Both the position numbers and the translations under genes were made by a program. A stretch of DNA of 64,000 bases, taken from the NCBI RefSeq assembly GCF_042659445.1, contig NZ_JBHSSR010000006.1. One strand, written 5' to 3'. Origin of the DNA: Macrococcoides epidermidis. Its GTDB lineage: Bacteria > Bacillota > Bacilli > Staphylococcales > Staphylococcaceae. Shown one piece after another: positions 37,155-47,076 of this stretch; the first letter of the stretch is position 1, and every line of letters starts with the position of its first letter. The notes beneath the pieces are model-generated. The model saw only the letters and a program-made list of their open reading frames with translations. It ran no database searches and was not told the DNA's origin.

Positions 37155-38807
37155 TTATTTATCTAACATCGGTACGTTGATACCTTTTTCTTTCGCAACA
37201 TCAATCGCAATATCGTATCCTGCATCAACGTGTCTCACTACACCCATACCTGGATCAGTTGTTAACACACGTTGTAATCGTTCTTCAGCATTCTTCGTAC
37301 CATCTGCAACAACAACCATTCCTGCATGTAGCGAGTAACCCATGCCCACACCACCACCATGATGGAATGAAATCCATGATCCACCTGCTGCAGTGTTAAT
37401 TAAAGCGTTCAATACTGCCCAGTCACCAACTGCATCACTACCATCTTGCATGCTTTCAGTTTCTCGGTTTGGACTTGCAACACTACCTGCATCTAAATGG
37501 TCACGACCAATTACGATTGGTGCAGAAATTTCACCTGTCTCAACAAGTTTATTTAATGCTAACCCCATTTTAGCGCGTTCACCATAGCCAAGCCAAGCGA
37601 TACGAGAAGGCAATCCCTGGAACGCAATCTTCTCACTTGCTAAATCTAACCAGCGCATCAATTTCTTATTATCCGGGAATAGCTTTCTCATCTCTTCATC
37701 TGCACGTTCAATATCTTTTGGGTCACCACTTAATGCTGCGAAACGGAAAGGTCCTTTACCTTCACAGAATAGCGGGCGAATGTAAGCAGGAACGAATCCA
37801 GGGAAGCTGAATGCATCTTTAACCCCTTCATCAAAAGCAACTTGTCGAATATTGTTTCCGTAATCGAATGCTACAGCACCACGATTTTTGTATTCAAGCA
37901 TGTATTCCACGTGTTTCGCCATTGATTGCTTCGCTAAACGCACAACTTCTTCAGGATTTGTCTTACGTAACTCAATTGTTTCTTCGAGTGAATACTCTAC
38001 AGGCACGTAACCATTTAACGGGTCATGTGCTGACGTTTGGTCAGTGACAATATCAACTTTGAAATCTTTTTCGAGTAATGCTTTGTATACATCAACAGCG
38101 TTTCCTACTAAACCGATAGATAACGCTTCCCCTTTTGCTTTCGCTTCATTCGCTAAACGAATAGCTTCATCTACGTCATGTGTCTTAACATCACAATAAC
38201 GTGTTTCGATACGCTTATCAATACGTGATTCATCAACATCGATACCGATCACAACACCGCCGTTCATCGTTACAGCTAAAGGTTGCGCACCACCCATACC
38301 ACCAAGACCTGCTGTTAATGTGATCGTACCTTTTAAATCACCATTAAAATGCTGGTTTGCAAGTTCACCAAACGTTTCATAAGTCCCTTGAACAATACCT
38401 TGAGAACCAATGTAAATCCAGCTTCCTGCAGTCATCTGACCATACATCATTAGACCTTTCTTATCTAATTCATTGAAATGTTCCCAGTTTGCCCATTTAG
38501 GTACTAATACTGAGTTTGATAACAGGACACGTGGTGCCTGATCGTGAGTTTTAAACACTGCGACAGGTTTACCGGACTGGACAAGTAAAGTTTCATCTTT
38601 CTCTAAGTTGCGTAAGCTTTCAACGATTGCATCAAAACTTTCCCAGTTACGTGCTGCTTTACCGATTCCGCCGTAGACAACTAAATTCTCTGGATGTTCT
38701 GCTACTTCTGGATCTAAATTATTATATAACATACGAAGAACAGCTTCCTGTTCCCATCCTTTACACTCAATCTCTAAACCTTTCTTTGCTCTAATATTTC
38801 TCATCAT
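37155..38807 (-). CDS. hutU: Urocanate hydratase
   Basis: This 550-residue NAD+-dependent enzyme has the nucleotide-binding GLGGMGGAQPLAVTMNGG and FCEGKGPFRFAALSGDP with the catalytic Cys. It converts urocanate to imidazolonepropionate. AGGAGG precedes two ATG codons, 38807 and 38804; the former has the closer spacing. It lies 17 bp after the YjiH-like transporter gene. No hutH (histidase) is in the window, so histidine must be fed in from elsewhere or urocanate imported. Confidence 0.97.
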   Translation of the reverse strand: MMRNIRAKKGLEIECKGWEQEAVLRMLYNNLDPEVAEHPENLVVYGGIGKAARNWESFDAIVESLRNLEKDETLLVQSGKPVAVFKTHDQAPRVLLSNSVLVPKWANWEHFNELDKKGLMMYGQMTAGSWIYIGSQGIVQGTYETFGELANQHFNGDLKGTITLTAGLGGMGGAQPLAVTMNGGVVIGIDVDESRIDKRIETRYCDVKTHDVDEAIRLANEAKAKGEALSIGLVGNAVDVYKALLEKDFKVDIVTDQTSAHDPLNGYVPVEYSLEETIELRKTNPEEVVRLAKQSMAKHVEYMLEYKNRGAVAFDYGNNIRQVAFDEGVKDAFSFPGFVPAYIRPLFCEGKGPFRFAALSGDPKDIERADEEMRKLFPDNKKLMRWLDLASEKIAFQGLPSRIAWLGYGERAKMGLALNKLVETGEISAPIVIGRDHLDAGSVASPNRETESMQDGSDAVGDWAVLNALINTAAGGSWISFHHGGGVGMGYSLHAGMVVVADGTKNAEERLQRVLTTDPGMGVVRHVDAGYDIAIDVAKEKGINVPMLDK

Positions 38808-38824
38808 AAAATCCTCCTATTATA

Positions 38825-40099
38825 TTAAAAAATGAATAATGCGAATGGAATTGTGATTAATAATGTTAATACGACTCTTTCAAACCAGATAACAACAAGT
38901 TTCCAAATTGGAATCTTAATATCAGTTGAAATGATAACAGGTACTACACTTGAGAAGAAAATAATTGCCGAGATACTCATAACACCTGTCGTAAATCTCG
39001 TTATCAAATCTGCATCCTGAGATATTGCTGCCGGTAATAACATTTCAATGACTGAAAGTGTAGATGCTTCAGCAAGAACAGGAACGTTAATACCAGGGAA
39101 TAATGATAATATCGGATAGAATATTAATGATGCATATTTAATAATTGGTGTATACTTCGCTACGAGTAAACCCAGAAGTCCAATCGACATGATTGAAGGC
39201 ATAATCGCCATCGTCATGACCACACCATCTTTAATGTTAATAATGATGTTTTGTAGTAATGTGTTCGCATGCTTTATGGCCTCTTTTGCTTCTGAATATG
39301 CTTCTTTCAATAAAGGCATCCCTTTACTTATCTCCTCTTTATAAGGAATATCATTATATGTTTTATTCGATTCAAATTTAATCGGCGGAATATGAACAGT
39401 GATCGCAGTCACTATAAAAGTGATAACCAATGTACTCCAGAAAAATAAATTCCAGTGATCCATAATTCCTAAAGTTTTTGCAACGATGATCATGAAAGTT
39501 GCAGATACAGTTGAAAACCCTGTTGCGATGATAACTGCTTCCTTATGTGTATAATGTCCTTCTTTATATACTTTATTAGTAATTATCAATCCGATTGAAT
39601 AACTACCAACAAAAGAAGCTACAGCATCAACAGCTGATTTACCTGGTGTATTAAATACCGGTCTCATAAACTTTCTGCAAAGTACACCGATAAATTCGAG
39701 TAATCCATAACCAACAAGTAAAGAGAGAAATACCGATCCTATTGGAATCAATAAGCTTAACGGAACCGCTAATTTTTCAAATAAAAATGGTCCTAAATCA
39801 GGTAACAAAACAAATTCTGGACCCACTTCAAATACAACCATGAAACCAACAATTACTCCTAGAATCTTAAATATTGTAAATGATAGATCAGTAAAACTTT
39901 TCTTCCAGCTACCATTTAAAAATGGATAAATCGCTCCAACAATAATTAACAGCAATACATAGTATGGTAACACTGGTGCTAAACTTACTTTTAACCAATT
40001 CACGATATGATCGATAATAATCGTATTATTCTCTCCAATTGTGATTGGAACAAAGAAACAAATAATACCTATGATGCTATAAACATAAAACCTCCACAT
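38825..40099 (-). CDS. YjiH-like membrane protein, possible urocanate/histidine transporter
   Basis: This 424-residue protein has about 10-12 hydrophobic helices and a Gate/nucleoside-recognition-like fold, including FNTPGKSAVDAVASFVGSYSIGLIITN, typical of the YjiH group. It heads the hutU-hutI unit, so import of a hut substrate is plausible, but no binding motif proves it. The start follows GAGGATG. Confidence 0.75.
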   Translation of the reverse strand: MWRFYVYSIIGIICFFVPITIGENNTIIIDHIVNWLKVSLAPVLPYYVLLLIIVGAIYPFLNGSWKKSFTDLSFTIFKILGVIVGFMVVFEVGPEFVLLPDLGPFLFEKLAVPLSLLIPIGSVFLSLLVGYGLLEFIGVLCRKFMRPVFNTPGKSAVDAVASFVGSYSIGLIITNKVYKEGHYTHKEAVIIATGFSTVSATFMIIVAKTLGIMDHWNLFFWSTLVITFIVTAITVHIPPIKFESNKTYNDIPYKEEISKGMPLLKEAYSEAKEAIKHANTLLQNIIINIKDGVVMTMAIMPSIMSIGLLGLLVAKYTPIIKYASLIFYPILSLFPGINVPVLAEASTLSVIEMLLPAAISQDADLITRFTTGVMSISAIIFFSSVVPVIISTDIKIPIWKLVVIWFERVVLTLLITIPFALFIF

Positions 40100-40186
40100 C
40101 TACATCCTCCTCATTTTCTGAATATTCTATCTACATTTTCATTATAATTTGTTATCATATAGATATCTAATATCAATAAACTAATA

Positions 40187-40209
40187 ATTAATAGTTTCAA
40201 TCTATTAAT
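40187..40209. promoter_or_regulatory. Candidate LysR operator
   Basis: Perfect inverted arms ATTAATAG and CTATTAAT around TTTCAAT (7 bases), in the 123-bp divergent gap between the transporter and the LysR gene. LysR regulators use T-N11-A-type dyads like this. Confidence 0.6.
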
Positions 40210-40222
40210 AAAAGGAGATTAT

Positions 40223-41107
40223 ATGAAAATACTGCATTTTGAATATTTTATCGCCGTTGTAGAACACAATAGTTTCACGCGTGCTGCAGAATATCTTCAC
40301 ATCGCTCAACCATCGTTAACAACAGCAATAAAAAAATTAGAACAAGAATTAGGATATGCGCTTCTTACACGTTCGACAAAAGCAATCAAAATTACTGAAA
40401 AAGGCATATTGTTCTATCAGTATTCAAAAGAAATTGTCAAAGCTTATCACCATACTGTTGAAAAGATGTATGATTTGAACGAGAGTGATTTCCCTAAAAT
40501 AAAGATCGGTATATTGGAATCAACAAATCGATGGGTATCACAAGTCGTCAAAAATCACGCAAATCAATTTGAATCACAGCGATATCAAATTAAAGAAATT
40601 CTTTCGGTGAGAGATTCTTTAAAAGCACTGATAAACTATGATGTGGATATTGCAATTACAAATGAGTTAATCAATGATGAAGCGATTAATTCCCTTCCTC
40701 TATACACTGAAGAATATATTATTTTAGGAAATCAAAATGATTTGGCGGATAAAGTCGTTACATTAGACCAACTGCCGTTAATATTACCGAATGAATCATT
40801 TCAAGTCAGACAACATTTAAACGATTATTTTAATCGCCATGCAATTAGACCAAATATTGTAATGGAAGTCGATCGTTTCGATACTGCATCTAATTTTGTG
40901 CATGACGGTTTAGGATATGCAGTTGTTCCCAAAATATATTATCAATCCTTTAATGCAAACCAACTCACTGCCCATAAAATCGAACCAACAATTAATCGTA
41001 CGATTTATATCAACTATCACAAAAAAAGAAAGCACTCATCAAGAGTACTTTCTTTAATTGATAGGTTTATTCAATATTGGAATTTCGATGCAGTATATGA
41101 AACATAA
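40223..41107 (+). CDS. LysR-family regulator of the hut cluster
   Basis: This 294-residue LTTR has an N-terminal helix-turn-helix (NSFTRAAEYLHIAQPSLTTAIKKLE) and a C-terminal substrate-binding domain. It is divergent from the YjiH-hutU-hutI unit, the usual arrangement for an LTTR and its target, so urocanate or a related inducer is likely. Its 3' end overlaps hutG tail-to-tail by 41 bp. Start follows AAAGGAG. Confidence 0.9.
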   Translation: MKILHFEYFIAVVEHNSFTRAAEYLHIAQPSLTTAIKKLEQELGYALLTRSTKAIKITEKGILFYQYSKEIVKAYHHTVEKMYDLNESDFPKIKIGILESTNRWVSQVVKNHANQFESQRYQIKEILSVRDSLKALINYDVDIAITNELINDEAINSLPLYTEEYIILGNQNDLADKVVTLDQLPLILPNESFQVRQHLNDYFNRHAIRPNIVMEVDRFDTASNFVHDGLGYAVVPKIYYQSFNANQLTAHKIEPTINRTIYINYHKKRKHSSRVLSLIDRFIQYWNFDAVYET

Positions 41108-42035
41108 TATGACCGACCATTTTAGCTGTACGTCCGTCAATATCATATTCCGGGTTCATTTCAGCAATACTGATATGTTGCGTTTTATCATACTTCAATA
41201 CTTCTAAAATCAGACGGTACACCTGCTTTGGACTTAATCCAAAGCTACAAGGTGCACTAACGCCTGGTCCATATGCACTATCAATCACATCAAGGCATAG
41301 CGTAAGCATAATGACATCATATTTATCAATAAATGATGCGATGCATTCGTTTGTACTGTCCTGATCAATCTGTTCAGCGAGCACATATTCAACACCACGT
41401 TCCTTTGCAATGTTAAACAGATGCTGTGTATTTGCTGCTTGCTGAATGCCAAGTACCAGATAACCTGCTTCAGGATCTTCATCTATAATCTGCTTAAACC
41501 CTGTGCCACTTGTTGCATATTTTGCATCACGTAAATCGAAATGCGCATCAATATTAATTACACCAATGGATTGATGTGGATAAATCTGTCTTAATCCTTT
41601 GTAATGCGCATATGAAATATCATGACCGCCACCTAATAACATATGAAACTTCGCAAGTGAGTGGCTTTTCTTAATCATATCCGCATATTCAATTTGCACG
41701 TTTTCAACATAGGTTTCATCAGTCGATATATTCCCAAAGTCACCAATCGTTATATCGTTCATCAAAGCCATATTGCCAAATTTTTCTCTTATTGCATCCG
41801 GTCCCTGTTGTGCTCCAATGCGACCTTGATTTAAGTACACGCCACGGTCAACGGCATATCCAAGTATACCGACATCATATTGAGGTGCATAATCTTCTAT
41901 TTGTTCATTTTCACGATTATCATCTATTTCTTCAAGATCAACGACATCCACAACCTGAAAATTTCTAAAATGCGCTCTTTTTTCAGTATCATCAATTCTA
42001 CCAGTCCATAAATTTTCATCGCCCTTTGTATACAC
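41067..42035 (-). CDS. hutG: Formimidoylglutamase
   Basis: This 322-residue arginase-fold enzyme has Mn-ligand motifs GGGHDISYAH, NIDAHFDLRD and CLDVIDSAYGPG. It hydrolyses N-formimino-glutamate to glutamate and formamide. I use the GTG at 42035 (MYTKGDENLWTG) rather than the one 3 bases upstream. It is coupled to the FAD/NAD(P) gene upstream: the stop of that gene overlaps this start region, and GGGGGAA serves as ribosome binding site. Confidence 0.93.
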   Translation of the reverse strand: MYTKGDENLWTGRIDDTEKRAHFRNFQVVDVVDLEEIDDNRENEQIEDYAPQYDVGILGYAVDRGVYLNQGRIGAQQGPDAIREKFGNMALMNDITIGDFGNISTDETYVENVQIEYADMIKKSHSLAKFHMLLGGGHDISYAHYKGLRQIYPHQSIGVINIDAHFDLRDAKYATSGTGFKQIIDEDPEAGYLVLGIQQAANTQHLFNIAKERGVEYVLAEQIDQDSTNECIASFIDKYDVIMLTLCLDVIDSAYGPGVSAPCSFGLSPKQVYRLILEVLKYDKTQHISIAEMNPEYDIDGRTAKMVGHIMFHILHRNSNIE

Positions 42036-42037
42036 CA

Positions 42038-43495
42038 CTATTCCCCCTTCGTATGTTGTACAAAGCCTTTAACAACACGTTTCGCTTCTTCAGCAAGTTC
42101 AACGATACCATTGTTATAAATATTGACACCACCTGATCTTTGGCCAAGTAAATAAAAATGCTCTAACTTACCTTTTGCACTTATCACTTCATTATTGACT
42201 GGTGTTACATAAAAACCACCATCTGGATGCGTAATCAACAAGTTTTGATCCACAAGATTTTCGATAAGTTGATTAGGTTCAATCGCATCTTTATAATCTT
42301 TCGCTGGACCTGTTGCATTAATGACATAGTGCACGCGAATTTCTTTTTGTTTCGTATGAATTCTATATTTATTATATTTATATTCAACTGATGATATATC
42401 ACTTAAAATTTCAATCGTATTGTTGTTAATGCCTTCAATCATCGCTTCTGCTGTAGCTTCCGGCATTGGATTTGAATAGGCAGTAATCACATCAGCGTAA
42501 TGATCCTTATAATATTGTTTGTCCGACTTTGTCATAAACGGCCAGATTAAAGGCGCTGTTCTTGTTAATTCTAAGACGAAAGATTGAAGATATCCGACTT
42601 CTTTAGGATTTGCTAAATCGAATGTCATCGCACGCAATGGGTTTACACGACTTACATTAAATAATTTATCCGCATTAATATTATGATATTCAACTTCTTT
42701 GTCAAATAAAGCTTTTAATTCTGCTAAAGGCAGGAAGCCATTATGCTTTGATTTTATCTTCTCTAATTGAGATAACGTTAAATATTTAAATGTTATTTCT
42801 ACCATCTCTCCACGTACAGATTGTACTTTACCATCCCTACTCACAAGATAAAGCTTCGTTTTTAATTCCGGTGTAAAATATCGAACAATGTCAACAGCAG
42901 ATAGCCCTGACCCGATTACCGCATAGTCTTTTTCCGGTTCAATATTTATACGATTTAACGGGTATGGCCATTTGAAATAATTCGGCGTATCAATCAGTTG
43001 ATAAGGATCCATCGGACCGAACTGACCTGGTGATAAAAACACAGCATCGACTTCAAATGTCTCATCCTGTGTTGAGACAAGATAACCGTTATCAATCTGT
43101 TCAATATTCCTTACATGATTACTGACAATCTTGACGTTTTTCTTCTTAGCAAATTTCTCAAAATGATCTGTCATATATTTACCGAATAACTGCCTTGAAT
43201 AATATTGATTCTGAGATTTATTTTCATTATCTTCTTTATGTATCTCTAACTGAATCACATCTTCATTTTTGGCAATCCACTTCACAAAATCATCCGGTTT
43301 GTTCGGTTTCATGCTAATTAAATTACCAGGATAATTCATGAGTAATTCCGGATCATCATATTGAAACGCACGACCGTTTCCTAAATATTTCTGATCATCG
43401 AAACAAATCACCTTGAAGTCATCCATTTTACTTTTTGATAAGTATTTAAGGACATTTACACCTGCTACACCTGTACCTACTATTGCAATTTTCAT
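42038..43495 (-). CDS. FAD/NAD(P)-binding oxidoreductase linked to hutG
   Basis: This 485-residue flavoprotein has the dinucleotide motifs IVGTGVAGVNVLKYL at the N-terminus and AVIGSGLSAVDIVRYF near residue 190, of the PF13454 type (FAD/NAD(P)-binding group). It is immediately upstream of hutG and coupled to it, so it may act on a hut intermediate or in a side step. No classic hut pathway enzyme of this type is known to me; role unknown. Confidence 0.82.
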   Translation of the reverse strand: MKIAIVGTGVAGVNVLKYLSKSKMDDFKVICFDDQKYLGNGRAFQYDDPELLMNYPGNLISMKPNKPDDFVKWIAKNEDVIQLEIHKEDNENKSQNQYYSRQLFGKYMTDHFEKFAKKKNVKIVSNHVRNIEQIDNGYLVSTQDETFEVDAVFLSPGQFGPMDPYQLIDTPNYFKWPYPLNRINIEPEKDYAVIGSGLSAVDIVRYFTPELKTKLYLVSRDGKVQSVRGEMVEITFKYLTLSQLEKIKSKHNGFLPLAELKALFDKEVEYHNINADKLFNVSRVNPLRAMTFDLANPKEVGYLQSFVLELTRTAPLIWPFMTKSDKQYYKDHYADVITAYSNPMPEATAEAMIEGINNNTIEILSDISSVEYKYNKYRIHTKQKEIRVHYVINATGPAKDYKDAIEPNQLIENLVDQNLLITHPDGGFYVTPVNNEVISAKGKLEHFYLLGQRSGGVNIYNNGIVELAEEAKRVVKGFVQHTKGE

Positions 43496-43614
43496 AAAAA
43501 GTTCCTCCTTTTATATATATATTATCAAAAAATAGGGTAAACAAACTTAATGAGCGGGATTTAATCATAAACAAATATATTTATCTTGCAAAAACAACAA
43601 TTAGAGGTGACATT

Positions 43615-44745
43615 ATGTTAGAAATCAACAATGTCTCGAAAGTATATCGAGGCGGAAAAAAGGCAGTCAACAAGCTAGATATGACAATCGAGAAAGGTGA
43701 GTTTATCGCCTTCATCGGAACTTCTGGTTCAGGTAAAACGACCGCAATGCGCATGATTAACCGCATGATTGAACCGACAAGTGGTTCAATTGTATTGAAC
43801 GGAAAGAACATTAAAGATATGAACCCCGTACAATTACGTAGAAACATCGGTTATGTTATTCAGCAAATTGGATTACTCCCTCATATGACAATCCGTGAAA
43901 ATATTACGCTTGTTCCTAAACTTCTCAAATGGTCAGAAGAAGAAAAAAATAAAAAGGCAGAAGAATTGATTCAACTTGTAGACCTTCCCGTATCTTATCT
44001 CGATATGTATCCATCACAACTATCAGGTGGACAACAACAACGTATCGGTGTCATCCGCGCACTCGCTGCAGATCAGGAAATCATTTTAATGGATGAACCC
44101 TTTGGTGCATTAGATCCTATTACACGAGATACGCTTCAGGATTTAGTAAAAGAACTGCAAGTCAAATTTAATAAAACATTCATTATGGTAACGCATGATA
44201 TGGACGAAGCGATTAAACTTGCGGATAGAATCGTGATTATGAGTCATGGTGAAGTGATTCAGATCGACACGCCAAATAACATATTACGCAATCCAGCAAA
44301 CGATTTCGTAAAAGATTTCATCGGAGAAAACAGGTTAATCCAAACAACGCCAAATATTAAAACTGTTGATGAAGCAATGAATAAGCCAATATCGATCACA
44401 CCAGAAAAATCAATAGGTGAAGCGATTAATCTTATGAGAACAAAACGTGTAGATACACTGTTTGTTGTAGATGATCAAAATGTACTTGTCGGTTATGTTG
44501 ATATTGAAGACTTATCGGAAGCACATAAAAAACATTTAAGTTTATCGCGCATTATGAACCATAAAGTATATTTCGTACGCACCGGGGTTTACCTTCAGGA
44601 TACTGTTCGAACGATACTGAAAAGAAACATACGCGTCATCCCTGTACTGGATAAACAAGATAAATTATTAGGTGTTATTACACGTGCCAACTTAGTAGAT
44701 ATCGTGTATGACACAATTTGGGGTAACGAGGAAGAGGAGGCATAA
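43615..44745 (+). CDS. opuCA: Osmoprotectant ABC transporter ATPase with CBS domains
   Basis: This 376-residue protein has ABC ATPase motifs GTSGSGKTTAMR (Walker A), LSGGQQQRIG and ILMDEPFGALDP (Walker B), plus two C-terminal CBS domains (EAINLMRTKRVDTLFVVDD and LKRNIRVIPVLDKQDKLLGVI) that sense ionic strength in OpuA/OpuC types. It starts after AGAGGTG. First of four coupled genes for glycine betaine/carnitine/choline uptake. Confidence 0.95.
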   Translation: MLEINNVSKVYRGGKKAVNKLDMTIEKGEFIAFIGTSGSGKTTAMRMINRMIEPTSGSIVLNGKNIKDMNPVQLRRNIGYVIQQIGLLPHMTIRENITLVPKLLKWSEEEKNKKAEELIQLVDLPVSYLDMYPSQLSGGQQQRIGVIRALAADQEIILMDEPFGALDPITRDTLQDLVKELQVKFNKTFIMVTHDMDEAIKLADRIVIMSHGEVIQIDTPNNILRNPANDFVKDFIGENRLIQTTPNIKTVDEAMNKPISITPEKSIGEAINLMRTKRVDTLFVVDDQNVLVGYVDIEDLSEAHKKHLSLSRIMNHKVYFVRTGVYLQDTVRTILKRNIRVIPVLDKQDKLLGVITRANLVDIVYDTIWGNEEEEA

Positions 44746-44747
44746 AC

Positions 44748-45392
44748 ATGATTGAATTTTTAAAGGATAATCAAGCCGAACTCTTTACGAAGACGATTGA
44801 ACATATTTCAATATCACTACTGAGCCTACTCGCAGCAATAATCGTTGCCGTACCTCTTGGCATCTTGCTTACGAAGTCAGATAAATTAGCGAAAGTTGTA
44901 CTCTCTATCACCAGTGTATTACAAACCGTACCATCACTTGCAATACTTGCGATGATGATTCCATTCTTTGGTATTGGAACACTACCAGCAGTAATCGCAT
45001 TGTTCCTATATGTGTTATTACCGATCTTAAATAACACATATTTAGGTATACAGTCTGTAAAGAAAGATGCGAAAGAAGCTGGACGCGCGATGGGAATGAC
45101 ATCTAACCAAATTCTCAGAATGGTAGAATTACCGCTTGCAGTACCAGTCATAATGAGTGGTATTAGGTTATCAGCAGTTTACGCAATCAGTTGGGCAACA
45201 CTCGCATCATATATCGGTGCAGGTGGACTCGGAGACTTTATCTTTAATGGGTTGAACTTATTCCAGCCAAAATTAATCATTGCCGGAGCTATTCTCGTGA
45301 CATTGTTAGCACTTATAACAGATTTAATTCTTGCAGTAATTGAAAACTATACGACCCCAAAAGGCTTAAAAGTAACAAAGGGGGATTTATAA
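44748..45392 (+). CDS. opuCB: Osmoprotectant ABC transporter permease
   Basis: This 214-residue permease has about five or six transmembrane helices, the EAA-type loop EAGRAMGMTSNQILRMVELPLAVPV, and ends with a Lys-rich tail. It follows opuCA with 2 bases between. It pairs with OpuCD to form the membrane channel of the OpuC importer. Confidence 0.93.
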   Translation: MIEFLKDNQAELFTKTIEHISISLLSLLAAIIVAVPLGILLTKSDKLAKVVLSITSVLQTVPSLAILAMMIPFFGIGTLPAVIALFLYVLLPILNNTYLGIQSVKKDAKEAGRAMGMTSNQILRMVELPLAVPVIMSGIRLSAVYAISWATLASYIGAGGLGDFIFNGLNLFQPKLIIAGAILVTLLALITDLILAVIENYTTPKGLKVTKGDL

Positions 45393-45393
45393 T

Positions 45394-46308
45394 ATGAAAT
45401 GTAAAAATAAAACTATCTTATTGTTGAGTGTGATGATACTTATTATTTCACTCACAGCTTGTTCTAATAAAAATGATACAGATAAAGTTAAGATTGCTTC
45501 AGTTTATACAACTGAAAATCAGATTTTGGCACATATGATAAAGATACTTGTAGAAAAAGATACAGATCTACCTGTAGAAATCATCAATAATCTAGGCTCA
45601 GGTACTGTTGTACATCAAGCTATGGTTCGTGGAGATGCGAACGTATCAGCAGGAAGATATACAGGTACAGATTTAACCGGTGCTTTAGGTAAAGACCCTA
45701 TCACTGATCCCAAGAAAGCAAGAGAAGTCGTAACAGAAGCTTTTGAGAAAGACTTTGATCAGCACTACTTTGATTCATATGGTTTTGAAAATACTTACGC
45801 TTTCATGGTAACCAAAGAAACAGCTAAAAAGTATCATCTCAAAAAAGTAAGTGATTTAAAGAATGTGGCATCTAAGCTTAGAGCAGGTGTCGACTCTTCT
45901 TGGATGAAACGTAAAGGTGACGGATACGAAGGATTTAAAAAGAAATATGGCTTTGACTTTCAGGATACTAAGCCGATGCAAATTGGTCTCGTATACGAAG
46001 CAGTTAATGCAAACAAGATGGACGTTGTGCTAGGTTATACAACTGACGGTCGTATTCAAAGTTATGATCTTCAAATCTTAGAAGATGATCTTCATTTCTT
46101 CCCACCTTATGACGCTAATCCTGTAGCTAGTAATGCATTATTAAAGAAACATCCTGAAATCAAATCAATATTAGAATCAATGAAAAACAAAATCTCAACA
46201 GAAGAAATGCAGAAGCTAAACTACGAAGTAGATAACAACTTAAAAGAACCTGCTGTTGTGGCTGAAGCATATCTGAAAAAGCATAACTACTTTGAAGGAG
46301 GTAAATAA
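45394..46308 (+). CDS. opuCC: Osmoprotectant-binding lipoprotein
   Basis: This 304-residue lipoprotein has lipobox SLTACSN at about residues 19-25 and a type II binding fold (VKIASVYTTENQILAHMI, NLGSGTVVHQAMVRG, AGRYTGTDLTG and GVDSSWMKRKGDGYEGF) found in OpuCC/ProX-like choline/betaine/carnitine receptors. It follows opuCB by 1 base. It captures osmoprotectant outside the membrane for the OpuC transporter. Confidence 0.93.
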   Translation: MKCKNKTILLLSVMILIISLTACSNKNDTDKVKIASVYTTENQILAHMIKILVEKDTDLPVEIINNLGSGTVVHQAMVRGDANVSAGRYTGTDLTGALGKDPITDPKKAREVVTEAFEKDFDQHYFDSYGFENTYAFMVTKETAKKYHLKKVSDLKNVASKLRAGVDSSWMKRKGDGYEGFKKKYGFDFQDTKPMQIGLVYEAVNANKMDVVLGYTTDGRIQSYDLQILEDDLHFFPPYDANPVASNALLKKHPEIKSILESMKNKISTEEMQKLNYEVDNNLKEPAVVAEAYLKKHNYFEGGK

Positions 46309-46309
46309 G

Positions 46310-46996
46310 ATGGAAAAAATGAATACACTCGAACAATTCATCCATTACTTCCAGGATAATGCGGGTTATGTATTTCAATTGTTTATCGATCATTTCTTAA
46401 TCAGTATCTACGGTGTACTACTAGGTGCACTTGTCGGTATTCCGATTGGTATATGGATTGCGCGTCATAAACGTTTAGTAGCTCCTGTTATTGCTATCGC
46501 AAACATTATACAGACCGTTCCAGCAATCGCCCTACTCGCTTTGTTGATGTTAGCGTTAGGTTTAGGTAAAACGACTGTTATTACAACTGTATTCTTATAC
46601 TCATTACTTCCTATCATCAAGAACACGTATACAGGTATTAAATCTGTTGATACACACTTAATTGATGCAGGTAAAGGGATGGGTATGACAAAACGTCAGT
46701 TACTGACAATGGTCGAACTGCCTTTAAGTCTGTCTGTTATTATCGCTGGTATTCGTATCGCACTCGTTATCGCAATCGGTGTAACAGCAATCGGTTCATT
46801 TATCGGTGCACCGAGTCTTGGTGATATCATCATCCGCGGTACAAATGCTACAAATGGTACTTCTATTATACTAGCCGGCGCATTACCTACTGCTATTATG
46901 GCTGTATTAGCAGATATCATTTTAGGATTTATTGAGCGACGTCTCGATCCGATTAAACGTAATAAAGTGTTGAAACAAGCACCACAAGACAGATAA
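46310..46996 (+). CDS. opuCD: Osmoprotectant ABC transporter second permease
   Basis: This 228-residue permease resembles OpuCB, with DAGKGMGMTKRQLLTMVELPLSLSV as EAA-type loop. The start is ATG 46310, just 1 base after the opuCC stop; GGAGG precedes it. It completes the OpuC operon, which protects against salt stress. Confidence 0.93.
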   Translation: MEKMNTLEQFIHYFQDNAGYVFQLFIDHFLISIYGVLLGALVGIPIGIWIARHKRLVAPVIAIANIIQTVPAIALLALLMLALGLGKTTVITTVFLYSLLPIIKNTYTGIKSVDTHLIDAGKGMGMTKRQLLTMVELPLSLSVIIAGIRIALVIAIGVTAIGSFIGAPSLGDIIIRGTNATNGTSIILAGALPTAIMAVLADIILGFIERRLDPIKRNKVLKQAPQDR

Positions 46997-47076
46997 TAAT
47001 ATCCTGCTTAAGTCTTATTTTAATAAATTAAAGTTTTGTGCTATGATTTATTTAATGACTTAAGGAGGATTTTTCT

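Noticed and set aside
44771..45151. 126-codon minus-strand frame inside opuCB
   Set aside because: It mirrors the hydrophobic permease coding strand and has no start signal; opuCB is the real gene.
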